Assembly: GCA_030706145.1 (NCBI GenBank)
Contig: JAUZPB010000012.1
Coordinates: 1 to 64,000 of the forward strand
Direction of reading: 5' to 3'
Source of the DNA: Bacteroidota bacterium
Lineage (GTDB): Bacteria; Bacteroidota; Ignavibacteria; Ignavibacteriales; SURF-24
DNA: 64,000 nt
Below, piece by piece: positions 1 to 9,511 of the stretch (its first letter is position 1; every line of letters starts with the position of its first letter). The translations under genes and the position numbers were made by a program. The notes below the pieces were generated by a model. The model ran no database searches. It saw only the letters and a list, made by a program, of their open reading frames with translations, and was not told where the DNA came from.

Positions 1-153
1 GAACTTGAAAATAGCCTTAAGAAGGCAGGGGTTTATGAAGTTGAATTTAAGGCTTCTAACCTCCCTTCAGGAATATATTTCTATTCCATAGAAGCATCTT
101 CCAAAGGAAGAGAGACTTTTATTTCCGCAAAGAAGATGATGTTACTAAAGTAA
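1..153 (+). CDS. C-terminal end of a secreted protein with a T9SS type A sorting-like domain (partial)
   Basis: Frame 1 translates to ELENSLKKAGVYEVEFKASNLPSGIYFYSIEASSKGRETFISAKKMMLLK*; the SGIYFY...KKMMLLK pattern is typical of Por secretion C-terminal domains. The 5' end is outside the window. Confidence 0.8.
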   Translation, partial: ELENSLKKAGVYEVEFKASNLPSGIYFYSIEASSKGRETFISAKKMMLLK

Positions 154-163
154 TGATGATATT

Positions 164-193
164 AAAATAGTGCCATTTGGCACTATTTTTTTT
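164..193. terminator. Bidirectional intrinsic terminator between convergent genes
   Basis: aaaatagtgccatttggcactatttttttt: stem AATAGTGCC/GGCACTATT flanked by A- and T-tracts. Confidence 0.8.
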
Positions 194-1769
194 AGACAGG
201 CACTTTCAGAGGAGTTTTTTCAGCAACTATGCTAAGTTTTCTATCAAAGACTTCCTCAAAGAGTGCCTTTCTTCTTTCGAGGTTCCATAATTCTATTTCT
301 GGTTCTTCGTTACTATAAAAAACTTTAAGGCACAGGTTCTTTTGATGATCTTTTTCCACCTCAATTTGCTCAATTAACTGCGAATGTGTTCTATCTAGCG
401 AATCGGCAATCCTAAGCAAGGAAGCAAGTTTTCTAATTATGCTCTTATATTTTTCTGCCAGGTGTGCATATTCTTTATGGTTTTCTTTTGGATGGCTTTT
501 CCTGTGATATCTGGCCACATTAGCAATGACCTCAATTTCGTTATCATTAAAGCCTAGAAGTTCTCCATTACGAATGATATAATAGCTATGCCTATGATGC
601 TGGGCATGTGAGATGTGAAATCCAATGTCATGAAGAATAGCTGCAGCCTGAAGCAGTTCACGTGATGTACCATCTAGCTTATGGAGATCTTCAAGCTGAT
701 CAAATATCTGAAGAGAAAGTTTTGCCACATGGAAAGAATGCTCCTTGTCATACTGGCAGGTCTCTGCCAGCTGCTTTATGCTTTGGAATCTTATATCACT
801 AAGCTCGGGGTGGTTACCAGATGGAAGCAGCTTTTTCATTGTATCAAGAACAATTCCCTCTCTAAGGGCATAACCAGAGATAGTAATTTCCTTAAGTGAA
901 AGCTGCTTTACAATTGAGTTAAGAATTATTAGTCCTGCAGGAATTATATCAGCTCTTTTTTCATCCAGTCCCGGAACTTTTCTTCTTTCTTTAACAGTAG
1001 TTTTCTTCAGGACATTCTCCGTTACCTTTTGCAGGTCGCTCTGAGTCAGATTAAAATTGTTCAGTATTACGCTTTCAGATTCGTAGCTGCTTTCCCTTGC
1101 TCTTATTATATGTCCTGCCGACATGATTGTGCCAGAAGAGCCAACAACTATATCGAAGTCATGTTTTTTCAATTCTTTTATAATTGGGTAAAGTTCACCG
1201 TTTACCCAGTTAGTACACTTATCAAGTGAAGATTTACTCAATTCAAAATCAGGAAAGAACATCTGGCTTAGGCGCACAGCTCCAAGTTTGGTGCTGTTTG
1301 CATAAATTATCTTACCTTGGTATCCAACTAAAAATTCAGTACTGCCACCGCCAATATCGATGCACAAGGCTCTTTTATTATAAATCTGTACGGCCTGAAG
1401 TATACCCATATATATCAGGCGGGCTTCCTCGAAGCCGCTAATGACCTCTATGTCAATGCCAGTTTCCTCGAGTACCTGTTCAATAAATTCATCCTTGTTT
1501 AGCGATTCACGGACAGCACTTGTAGCAACTGCGCGAACTGGAGCATTATAAGACTGTGCAATAATCTTAAAGCGGCTAAGGCATTCAATAGCCCTTTTAA
1601 TTGCCTCTGGCTGTATATGCTTCATATCTGCGCTTTTACTTAAGCCAAGTCTAATTACTTCCTTTTCACGGTCTATAATATCAAAGCTACCATTTTCCAG
1701 TAGTTTTACAACAATCAGGTGAAAGGAGTTAGTACCTATATCTATTGCTGCTAAGTGATCCATTGCCAT
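192..1769 (-). CDS. ppx: Ppx/GppA phosphatase family exopolyphosphatase with C-terminal HD-like domain
   Basis: ORF 525 aa; AAIDIGTNSFHLIVV, DIGGGSTEF, VGSSGT motifs; HDIGFHISHAQHH in the C-terminal part. Confidence 0.9.
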   Translation of the reverse strand: MAMDHLAAIDIGTNSFHLIVVKLLENGSFDIIDREKEVIRLGLSKSADMKHIQPEAIKRAIECLSRFKIIAQSYNAPVRAVATSAVRESLNKDEFIEQVLEETGIDIEVISGFEEARLIYMGILQAVQIYNKRALCIDIGGGSTEFLVGYQGKIIYANSTKLGAVRLSQMFFPDFELSKSSLDKCTNWVNGELYPIIKELKKHDFDIVVGSSGTIMSAGHIIRARESSYESESVILNNFNLTQSDLQKVTENVLKKTTVKERRKVPGLDEKRADIIPAGLIILNSIVKQLSLKEITISGYALREGIVLDTMKKLLPSGNHPELSDIRFQSIKQLAETCQYDKEHSFHVAKLSLQIFDQLEDLHKLDGTSRELLQAAAILHDIGFHISHAQHHRHSYYIIRNGELLGFNDNEIEVIANVARYHRKSHPKENHKEYAHLAEKYKSIIRKLASLLRIADSLDRTHSQLIEQIEVEKDHQKNLCLKVFYSNEEPEIELWNLERRKALFEEVFDRKLSIVAEKTPLKVPV

Positions 1770-1886
1770 TTATATTCTCTTTCTAAATATTTATAATCTC
1801 AGTTCAGAAGAAAAACCCGTTCAAAAAAGTTCCAGTTTTGAGTAGAGCTCATAAAGAGAGAGTGTGTGAGTTTGAGATAGAATAGA

Positions 1887-2996
1887 CTAATTTCCTGTTT
1901 TAAGAAAATCTTTCATCTTCAGCTTTTCCTCATTTAGTACTTTTTGGCACGAGCAAAAGACATCATCGACTGTAATATCATCAATAAGATCGGATTTCCA
2001 GAGAAAGATCTTATTTTTTCCTACTGGAGCCCAATTATAAGGATTAGTAGGGCCAAATATAGAGACTTGTGGTGTTCTAGTAGCGCCTGCTACATGCATA
2101 ATGCCAGTATCGTTTGTAATAAAGATATCTGACCTGGATATAAGAGCAGCCACTTCAGGAATTGTTCTATCGATAAAAAATCCGGCAGGAATATTTAAGT
2201 GTTCCCTAACATAGTCCAACTCTTCTTTATCGGCCCTGCTTCCAGTAAGGTAGAATTTGGCTTTATACTGGCTGTCGAGTCTGTTAATAAGTTCAATAAA
2301 CTTTTTTAACGACCACCTGTTAGGAGGTTTACCAGCACCCACATGCAGGCCAATTAAAAGAGAATTCTTTTTATAACCAATAGAATCCAGGAATTCAATA
2401 GCATTTTTCTCATCAGATTTGTCGAAACTGATCTCTGAACTAAAATCATTTGTAGAAATCCCAAACTCTCTTACAATATCGAGGCAAAAGTCAGAGACAT
2501 TACTATCCGGATGTTTACGCCAGTCCATAACAAGCTGCCTGTCGAACAGATAGGCAGATGGATTTATCATCCCATTTAGTTCCTTAACTCCAATTCTGAT
2601 AGTTGAATTAGAAAACCTGGAGATCAGATTGCTTGTAAAGGAAATAGAGACTGTAGCTGGGACAATTGCAACGTCGTAATTGTCCTTTAGTAATTTCCAG
2701 AATTCAAAAAAATAAGCGGGGTGATAAATCATTTTTTTATCAAAGACAAAAGAACGGTCAATCAGCTTATTTTTATGTATGGCAATACAATTTGCCGGAG
2801 AAACAATTACTGTAAGGTGTGCCTTTGGATAAGTCTGTTTAATTGCCCTAAAAAGAGAAACCGAAGCAAGCAGGTCACCGAGCTGGTTATGCTGGCGGAT
2901 GATCAGAATTTTCTTGGGATTTCCAAGATCCCGGCTAGTATTCTCATCTAAGGCCAGAAGCTTTTTAACAAAACTATGGAAATAATCTTTAATCAC
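1887..2996 (-). CDS. Glycosyltransferase family 9 (heptosyltransferase-like)
   Basis: ORF 369 aa; ILIIRQHNQLGDLLASVSLFRAIK..., GLHVGAGKPPNRWSLKKF, NDTGIMHVAGATRTPQVSIFGPTNPYNWAP. Confidence 0.88.
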   Translation of the reverse strand: MIKDYFHSFVKKLLALDENTSRDLGNPKKILIIRQHNQLGDLLASVSLFRAIKQTYPKAHLTVIVSPANCIAIHKNKLIDRSFVFDKKMIYHPAYFFEFWKLLKDNYDVAIVPATVSISFTSNLISRFSNSTIRIGVKELNGMINPSAYLFDRQLVMDWRKHPDSNVSDFCLDIVREFGISTNDFSSEISFDKSDEKNAIEFLDSIGYKKNSLLIGLHVGAGKPPNRWSLKKFIELINRLDSQYKAKFYLTGSRADKEELDYVREHLNIPAGFFIDRTIPEVAALISRSDIFITNDTGIMHVAGATRTPQVSIFGPTNPYNWAPVGKNKIFLWKSDLIDDITVDDVFCSCQKVLNEEKLKMKDFLKTGN

Positions 2997-3013
2997 TATA
3001 TAAAATATTTAGT

Positions 3014-3265
3014 TTAATGTTCTTCTTTTTTCTTTTCTTCGTCTTTTATTTCAGTAAAGTCAGCATCGACAATATCTTTACGGTCAATATTATACTGTTT
3101 TCTGCTTTCAGAGCCGTTGCTATTGTGTTGTTCATAAAAAGAATTATTTCCATTTGCATTTCTATTAATCTTTTCACTAGCCTGAGCAATTCTGCGAATA
3201 AATCCAGAAATAAGACGGAATATCAAGTAAAAAAACAGTGCCCAGATAATCATTCTAATAAACAT
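3014..3265 (-). CDS. Small membrane-anchored hypothetical protein (DUF4834-like pattern)
   Basis: 83 aa; N-terminal hydrophobic helix, acidic C-terminus DADFTEIKDEEKKKEEH. Confidence 0.6.
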   Translation of the reverse strand: MFIRMIIWALFFYLIFRLISGFIRRIAQASEKINRNANGNNSFYEQHNSNGSESRKQYNIDRKDIVDADFTEIKDEEKKKEEH

Positions 3266-3267
3266 AA

Positions 3268-3921
3268 TTATACCTTCGGTTCGGGTTTAAAATACTCACT
3301 AAGAGCCCTATCTTCCCGGAATATCTGTTTATAGAGCTCATTGAAATCCTTTTCATTATTTACAAAATCCATATCTGATGTATTAACAATGAGCAAAGGA
3401 GTACTATTGTATTTAAAGAAAAAATTGTTGTATGCATCACTAAGTTCCTGAATATAACTTCGTGTTATATTTCTTTCAATTCTTCTGTTTCTTTTCCGGA
3501 TATTATGAATAAGGCGTTCTGTACTGGACTGAAGAAATACAACAAGATCAGGTTTTCTAAGGTCTTTCGACAAGAGAGGAAAGATAGTCTCATAGAGTTT
3601 CAGTTCCTCGCCTTCAAGGTTTAGATAAGCAAAAATCTTATCTTTATCAAAGATATAATCTGTAACCAGGAATTGTGAGAACAGGTCCCCCTGATTGAGG
3701 AATTGTTGTTGTTTGAACCTATTAATAAGGAAAAACATTTGTGTCTGAAAAGCATAACGTTTTCTGTCGGCATAAAATTTTTCAAGAAATGGGTTCTGTT
3801 CAAACTGTTCGAGAATCAGAATAGATTTAAGTCTATCTGAGATCTTTTTAGCCAGTGAGGTCTTACCTGCACCAATAACGCCTTCAATTGCAATATATTT
3901 TACCTCAGGTTTATCTGCCAA
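3268..3921 (-). CDS. Deoxynucleoside kinase family protein
   Basis: 217 aa; IAIEGVIGAGKTSLAKK P-loop, LEQFEQNPFLEKFYAD, DRKRYAFQTQMFFL. Confidence 0.88.
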   Translation of the reverse strand: MADKPEVKYIAIEGVIGAGKTSLAKKISDRLKSILILEQFEQNPFLEKFYADRKRYAFQTQMFFLINRFKQQQFLNQGDLFSQFLVTDYIFDKDKIFAYLNLEGEELKLYETIFPLLSKDLRKPDLVVFLQSSTERLIHNIRKRNRRIERNITRSYIQELSDAYNNFFFKYNSTPLLIVNTSDMDFVNNEKDFNELYKQIFREDRALSEYFKPEPKV

Positions 3922-4450
3922 GTTTATCTCCTGTAGAATTTAGTAAATCTACTGAATACTTTTCAATTATTAAATGTTCAAGATTCGAGACATCTATATC
4001 TGCGATCTTCCTTTTTAGGACCGGATGCAGAAAATCCGGGGCTATTTCCTTAAGGGGGACCAGGACAAAGTCTCTGAGCAAAATTTCTTTATGTGGAACT
4101 GTAAGTCTTTGATCACTATAGACCACATCGTTATAAAAAAGGAGATCAATATCAATTTCTCTTGGTCCCCATTTGGGGCCTTCCTTGCGGCCTATTTCTT
4201 TTTCAAGTTCTTTAATCCACTGATGAAGCTCCTCTAAGGAACGTTCAGAGCTTATCTTAATTGCAGCATTAAAGAAATAGTTTTGTTCCTTGCAGCCATA
4301 TGGTTCTGTCTCATAAACAGAAGATACTAACTGCACGAGTGTCTTCTTATCGGATCTCATTTTATCGACAGCAGCTATTAAAAAGTTTAACCTCTCCCCT
4401 TTATTAGAACCAAGTCCAAGGAATATATTTTCTATCATCTTATCTATCAA
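3911..4450 (-). CDS. folK: 2-amino-4-hydroxy-6-hydroxymethyldihydropteridine pyrophosphokinase
   Basis: 179 aa; FLGLGSNKGERLNFL, YETEPYG, PREIDIDLLFY, VPHKEILLRDFVLVPL. Confidence 0.93.
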   Translation of the reverse strand: MIDKMIENIFLGLGSNKGERLNFLIAAVDKMRSDKKTLVQLVSSVYETEPYGCKEQNYFFNAAIKISSERSLEELHQWIKELEKEIGRKEGPKWGPREIDIDLLFYNDVVYSDQRLTVPHKEILLRDFVLVPLKEIAPDFLHPVLKRKIADIDVSNLEHLIIEKYSVDLLNSTGDKLGR

Positions 4451-4505
4451 AATTTTCTTAATATTTGAACAAATTTACCAATATTTTCTGAACTATTCAC
4501 CCTAA

Positions 4506-4892
4506 CTATTTTTCAAGTATTTGTAATTCGTGCCTTTCCTTAATAACTTCGACCTCCACACAATCGACATATCCGCCAACAGGAACGCTGTTTTTTCTAA
4601 CCCTGACAGCGACTTTCATTACATTCAGAAAATTTAGTAAAATGCCATCTGCAATTCTAAGGGCCAGAGTTTCTATAAGTTTGTATTTTTTTTCGAGTGC
4701 AAGTTTATATATAAATTTATAGACCCTGTCATAGTCAACCGTTTCTTTCAGGTTATCATGTTCGGCTGCAAGTTGAAAATCAGTGTACATATCAACATCT
4801 GCCTCAAAAATGCCGCCAACACTTTGTTCTTCGCTTAAAACGCCATGGTAGGCGTAAAACGTTGCTTTTTTTATTCTTATTACATTAATCAT
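4506..4892 (-). CDS. folB: Dihydroneopterin aldolase
   Basis: 128 aa; FYAYHGVLSEEQ, VDYDRVY, LIETLALRIADGIL, VPVGGYVDCVEVEV. Confidence 0.92.
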   Translation of the reverse strand: MINVIRIKKATFYAYHGVLSEEQSVGGIFEADVDMYTDFQLAAEHDNLKETVDYDRVYKFIYKLALEKKYKLIETLALRIADGILLNFLNVMKVAVRVRKNSVPVGGYVDCVEVEVIKERHELQILEK

Positions 4893-5806
4893 GAAATGTT
4901 GCTCTTTGCTAGTAAATAATAGCTTTTAAGTCCTTTAATATTTGCAAGTAAGATTCCTGATAGAACCATAGCACTGCCTAAAAGATCACGCGAGGTTAAT
5001 ACTTCTCCCATAAACAACCAGCCCAGAATAACTGCCACAATTGGAGTAATAAATGAGCTAAGAGAAAGGATCACTACATTCATTCTCTTAAGGAGCCAGA
5101 AGTAGGTTGTAAAAGTAATAATCGTTCCAAATACGGCTAAATATGTGATCGTTACAATTGCTTTTATATCAAGCCTGATTGTTGAAGTATTTTCTGTTGT
5201 TAGTCCGACAATAGTAAGACAGATGCCAGCCATAACTATAGGGACAAAGTTCAGAGAAAGAGGATTTAGGTGTCCGCCATATTTTTTCATCATTATAGCA
5301 GTCCCACCCTGCATTGCCCCGCTAAGGAGGACAGCCAGCATACCCCATATGCTAAAGTTTAATTCAGATGATATATTCTTAGAGAAAATTACAACAATGC
5401 CTGCAAACCCCACCAGCATTCCAATTATTTTGTCACTTTGCACCTTTTCACCAGGAAAAGCGACAAAAGAGAAAAGGACTACAAAAAACGGCATGACAGC
5501 AAAAAGCACAGAAGCAAGCCAGGAAGGTATATAGTTTTCGCCCCAATAAACCAATCCAAAAGGCAGAATAAAAGAAAATATTCCTGTAGCCAGATAGATA
5601 ATGATAGAAAGTTTATCAGTCTGCAGTTTAATGTTTTTCAGACGCATATAAAGATAAAGCAAAATGGAGGCAAGAGAAAATCTTAAACCGGCCGATAGAA
5701 ACGGTGTAATAGAATCCAGGCCTATCCTGATAGCCATCCAGGTTGATCCCCAGACAAGACAAACCAGAATATAGCCAAGGACTATCTTAGTCTTTTCAGT
5801 ATTCAT
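4889..5806 (-). CDS. EamA/DMT family transporter
   Basis: 305 aa; about 10 hydrophobic segments, VCLVWGSTWMAIRIGL, duplicated EamA topology. Confidence 0.88.
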   Translation of the reverse strand: MNTEKTKIVLGYILVCLVWGSTWMAIRIGLDSITPFLSAGLRFSLASILLYLYMRLKNIKLQTDKLSIIIYLATGIFSFILPFGLVYWGENYIPSWLASVLFAVMPFFVVLFSFVAFPGEKVQSDKIIGMLVGFAGIVVIFSKNISSELNFSIWGMLAVLLSGAMQGGTAIMMKKYGGHLNPLSLNFVPIVMAGICLTIVGLTTENTSTIRLDIKAIVTITYLAVFGTIITFTTYFWLLKRMNVVILSLSSFITPIVAVILGWLFMGEVLTSRDLLGSAMVLSGILLANIKGLKSYYLLAKSNIS

Positions 5807-5860
5807 AAATTCCCGATATCAACATTAGTCTGATCAAAATAAAATCTTCAAAAAAATCAT

Positions 5861-6622
5861 TTATCTTAGAGCTATAATTCCCAGATGGCGGCCTGAAGCG
5901 GCTCCGTCCCTGCGGAAGGAGTGCAAAATATCTGACTGTTCATAAGTACAAAGTTTTGAGAGTTGTATCTGCTTTTTGGGAATGCCAAAATTGATCAGCA
6001 TATCGTAATTAATCCTTTTCACATTAAGAAGGAATTTATCCCCGCGCTTTATGGAATAAATTGGATCAAATTGCTCATAAACTTCGCGTCCTACCTCATA
6101 GTTCATCTGTCCAATGGAAGGACCAATATATGCATATATATCTTCTGCCTTTGAATTAAAGTTTTCCTGAAGCATTTTTAAGGTCTTAAAAACGATCTTC
6201 TTTTTAGTCCCGCGCCATCCAGAATGTATGGCTGCAATAGCCTTATTTTTTTTATCAAAAAGGAAAATTGGTGTACAGTCAGCTACAGAAACAGCAAGTC
6301 CAAGGTGTCTTTTGTCTGTTATCATTGCATCACTTTCACCTATTAAGCCAGCCTTATTTACAAAAGTACAAATATCGCTATGAGTCTGCTTTTGTAGCAC
6401 AACACTCCTTTCGCTTAAACCTAGGGCCTTAAAGAAGTTTTTTCTATTGTTTTTAACAATTCCAGGATCATCGCCAACTGATAGCGACAAATTAAAAAAG
6501 AAAGGAGGTATGCTCTTTGTATCTCCTTTTTTTGTACTAATTCCAAAAATTACTCTTGGGAATTGCCTGAAAATCTGACTTTTTAATAAAACCATATAAA
6601 TTTCTGCTCTTTTTCGCTGCAC
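5861..6622 (-). CDS. pgeF: Peptidoglycan editing factor (YfiH/LACC1 family)
   Basis: 253 aa; KQTHSDICTFV, SVADCTPIFLFD, AIHSGWRGTKKKI, YIGPSIGQMNYEVG. Confidence 0.9.
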   Translation of the reverse strand: MQRKRAEIYMVLLKSQIFRQFPRVIFGISTKKGDTKSIPPFFFNLSLSVGDDPGIVKNNRKNFFKALGLSERSVVLQKQTHSDICTFVNKAGLIGESDAMITDKRHLGLAVSVADCTPIFLFDKKNKAIAAIHSGWRGTKKKIVFKTLKMLQENFNSKAEDIYAYIGPSIGQMNYEVGREVYEQFDPIYSIKRGDKFLLNVKRINYDMLINFGIPKKQIQLSKLCTYEQSDILHSFRRDGAASGRHLGIIALR

Positions 6623-6716
6623 TGCAGGAAAACTTTTTTTTTATTTTCAAATTTATTTAAAAGAATTCTTAAAAACTATAAAATTTCGAGTGACTATCCA
6701 TATTTAGGGAAAAAAG

Positions 6717-6744
6717 AAGGCTCCCCATAAAGACAGGGAGCCTT
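6717..6744 (-). terminator. Intrinsic terminator downstream of the MGL-like gene
   Basis: Plus strand aaggctccc-cataaagaca-gggagcctt; on the minus strand it is followed by CTTTTTTCCC. Confidence 0.8.
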
Positions 6745-6794
6745 TTGTCTGTAGTTACATTTTATTTTTAAAGTTTTACTTCTTTTTTTAAGTT

Positions 6795-8150
6795 TTACTC
6801 CTTTTCAAAGGATTTGAGGCATTCATCTAAGTCAAATAGCAGGTCATCCGGGTTTTCAAGTCCAATTGCAAGTCTTATGCCTCCAGGATCTATTCTCTTT
6901 TCTTTTAGTTTTTCAGAAGGGACTACAGAATGTGTCATTGATGCGGGGTGTTCAATAAGAGTTCTCGTGTGGCCCAAGCTAACGGCAAGCGTCATTGTAT
7001 AGGCATTATCTGCCACATAATTCATAAATTTCCTTCCTCTTTCTCTAGTCTCATCAACAGAATTTCCTTTAAGGACAAAATAAATAAGACTTCCGGGAGC
7101 AAAGTTACCATTAAAATCCTTCATTTGTTTTATGGCTAAGTCGTAATGCTTAAAATCAGGCAGGCCCGGATAGTTTACAAATTCAACCTTGGGATGGTGA
7201 CTTAAGTATTCGGCTATTCTTTGAGCAGATCTTATCTGCTGCCTTTGTCTTACAGCAAGTGAAGGAAGTCCATAGGTTAATATTGCCCAGGCACTTTTTG
7301 TATTTAGCACGCCCCCGAAATCCTTTCTATACAAAAGAAGCAGATCACGGAATTCTTTTCTACCAATTACTACTCCCCCCATATCAGTTCCAAATCCACC
7401 AATTCCTTTTGTAAGGGAATGAAGCACAATGTCAGCTCCAAACTCAAGAGGTCTTTGGCAAAAAGGTGTAGAGAATGTATTATCGACTACCATTCTAACC
7501 TGATTGTTTTCATCTCTTGAACGGTTAACCTCACGGAGTATTTCTGAAATTTTCTGAATATCTATAAGTTCAAGGTTTGGATTTGCAGGAGTTTCAAAAT
7601 AAATGACTTTTGTATTTTTTTTAATAAGTCCGCAGAGGTTTTCCGCATTTGTAAGGTCAGTATAGGTAACCTGAATATTATAGCGAGGATACCAGTTATT
7701 AAGGAGCGAGATTGTACATCCATAGAGAGTGCTATGTGCAATAATTTCATCGCCAGATTTTGTAAGGACTCCAAGAGCACCGCTTATTGCCCCCATGCCG
7801 GTAGCAAAAGTAACGGCCATTTCGCCCTTTTCAATGTAGGCCAGGTTTTCCTCCAGGATATCCTTATTTGGTTCGCCCAATCTGTCATAGATATAGATTG
7901 GAGATTCATCTTCGCGCATGCTGGGGGTATTGGCAAAACTAATAAAACCCTGCGCTCCCCTTTCAACAGAATCGAGACGAAAGGTAGTTGAAGATGAAAT
8001 AGGTGAAACTACATGGTGAGAATAATCCCACTTAGTTGTGATATTCTTTCCATAGATCAAATGTGTATCCATGGAATATTTGGTTTCATCAACTTCTTCT
8101 CTGTGAGCCTTATCCTTTTGGAGCTTATTTGAATTAACTTCAGAAGCCAT
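6795..8150 (-). CDS. Cys/Met metabolism PLP-dependent enzyme (methionine gamma-lyase-like)
   Basis: 451 aa; ATGMGAISGALGVL, TPANPNLELIDI, VVDNTFSTPFCQRPLEFGADIVLHSLTKGIGG, SLGHTRTLIEHPASMTHS. Confidence 0.85.
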   Translation of the reverse strand: MASEVNSNKLQKDKAHREEVDETKYSMDTHLIYGKNITTKWDYSHHVVSPISSSTTFRLDSVERGAQGFISFANTPSMREDESPIYIYDRLGEPNKDILEENLAYIEKGEMAVTFATGMGAISGALGVLTKSGDEIIAHSTLYGCTISLLNNWYPRYNIQVTYTDLTNAENLCGLIKKNTKVIYFETPANPNLELIDIQKISEILREVNRSRDENNQVRMVVDNTFSTPFCQRPLEFGADIVLHSLTKGIGGFGTDMGGVVIGRKEFRDLLLLYRKDFGGVLNTKSAWAILTYGLPSLAVRQRQQIRSAQRIAEYLSHHPKVEFVNYPGLPDFKHYDLAIKQMKDFNGNFAPGSLIYFVLKGNSVDETRERGRKFMNYVADNAYTMTLAVSLGHTRTLIEHPASMTHSVVPSEKLKEKRIDPGGIRLAIGLENPDDLLFDLDECLKSFEKE

Positions 8151-8262
8151 AAAATCTCCTGTTAATTTATGTGTTTATTTTTTATGCAGCATGAAAATAG
8201 GACCTCCGCAAATAGTTCACACTGCATTTTTATTCATAACCAAGATCCTTTCTTAAATTGAT

Positions 8263-9402
8263 TTATACAGTTTTAAGTGCTTTTTCTATATCTTCAATCA
8301 GATCTTCGACATCCTCAATTCCGACAGAGAGTCTTACAAGGCTTTCTGTCAGGCCAAACTTTTCCTTTGTTTCCTTTGGCACCGAAGCATGCGTCATTGT
8401 ATATGGATGGCAGATCAGGCTTTCAACGCCGCCAAGGCTTTCAGCTAAAGTAAAGATCTTTACATTCTTAAGCAGCCTTTTAGTTTTTTCAAAGTCACCA
8501 GTATCAACAGAGACCATACCGCCAAAGCCCCTCATCTGCTTTTTAGCCAGTTCATGTTGCGGATGCTCTGGCAATCCCGGATAAATTACGCGTTCTACAA
8601 GATTAGACTTACATAGATACTCTGCAATCTTAAGAGCGTTCTGGTTATGTCTTTCCATTCTAACGGCCAGAGTTTTCGTTGAACGAAGCGTAAGCCAGCA
8701 ATCAAATGGTGAAGGAACGCCGCCTGTTGCATTCTGAATATATCTTAGTCTTTTATGAATATTATCATCACTAGTAACTATTATGCCGCCAATGACGTCA
8801 CTGTGGCCACCAATATATTTAGTTGAACTGTGCAAAACAATGTCAATTCCAAGTGTCAGCGGGTTTTGAAAATAAGGGCTCATAAAGGTATTATCAACTA
8901 TGCTTATAAGGTTATGCTTTTTGCATACCTTCGAGGCCTCAGCAAGGTCGGTCAGCACAAGCATAGGATTTGTAGGAGTTTCAAGGAAGACCAATTTTGT
9001 GTTTTTCTTTATGGCTTTTTCAATATTATTAAGATTAGTTGCATCGACCCATGAATATTCAATGCCATAGTCTTTCATTACTAATTCAAAGAGCCTGAAG
9101 GTTCCTCCATATACGTTATCTGAAACAATAACATGATCTCCCGCCTTAACCAGACTCATTAAGGCATGTTCAGCTGCAAGTCCGGAAGCAAAAGCAATCC
9201 CATATTTCCCTTTTTCCAAGGCAGCAATATTCTTCTCCAATGCCTCGCGAGTAAGGTTTTGTGTTCTTCCATACTCATAGCCTTTATTCCTGCCTAGTTC
9301 CTCCTGGGCATATGTTGAAGTCTGATAAATAGGTGTTATTACAGCGCCTGTCGTAGGATCAGGAATCTGGCCTGCATGGATAGCATCTGTTGAAAATCCC
9401 AT
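8263..9402 (-). CDS. Cystathionine gamma-lyase / gamma-synthase
   Basis: 379 aa; FSTDAIHAGQIPDPTTGAVITPIYQTSTY, SIVDNTFMSPYFQNPLTLGIDIVLHSSTKYIGGHSD, SLGGVESLICHPYTMTHAS. Confidence 0.92.
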   Translation of the reverse strand: MGFSTDAIHAGQIPDPTTGAVITPIYQTSTYAQEELGRNKGYEYGRTQNLTREALEKNIAALEKGKYGIAFASGLAAEHALMSLVKAGDHVIVSDNVYGGTFRLFELVMKDYGIEYSWVDATNLNNIEKAIKKNTKLVFLETPTNPMLVLTDLAEASKVCKKHNLISIVDNTFMSPYFQNPLTLGIDIVLHSSTKYIGGHSDVIGGIIVTSDDNIHKRLRYIQNATGGVPSPFDCWLTLRSTKTLAVRMERHNQNALKIAEYLCKSNLVERVIYPGLPEHPQHELAKKQMRGFGGMVSVDTGDFEKTKRLLKNVKIFTLAESLGGVESLICHPYTMTHASVPKETKEKFGLTESLVRLSVGIEDVEDLIEDIEKALKTV

Positions 9403-9511
9403 AGTCTTTATTTCCTTTATTCAAAAAACTTAAGTATACAGTTAAAAGGTATTTAGGAATTTTTTCCCAAGTAATTTTCTTAAAAAAAGATGATATGTGA
9501 ACCTCACTAAT

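Noticed and set aside
681-1441. Several plus-strand ORFs of 66-72 aa within ppx
   Set aside because: Antisense to a clearly conserved coding frame with no supporting evidence; the same applies to the other short antisense ORFs in the track.
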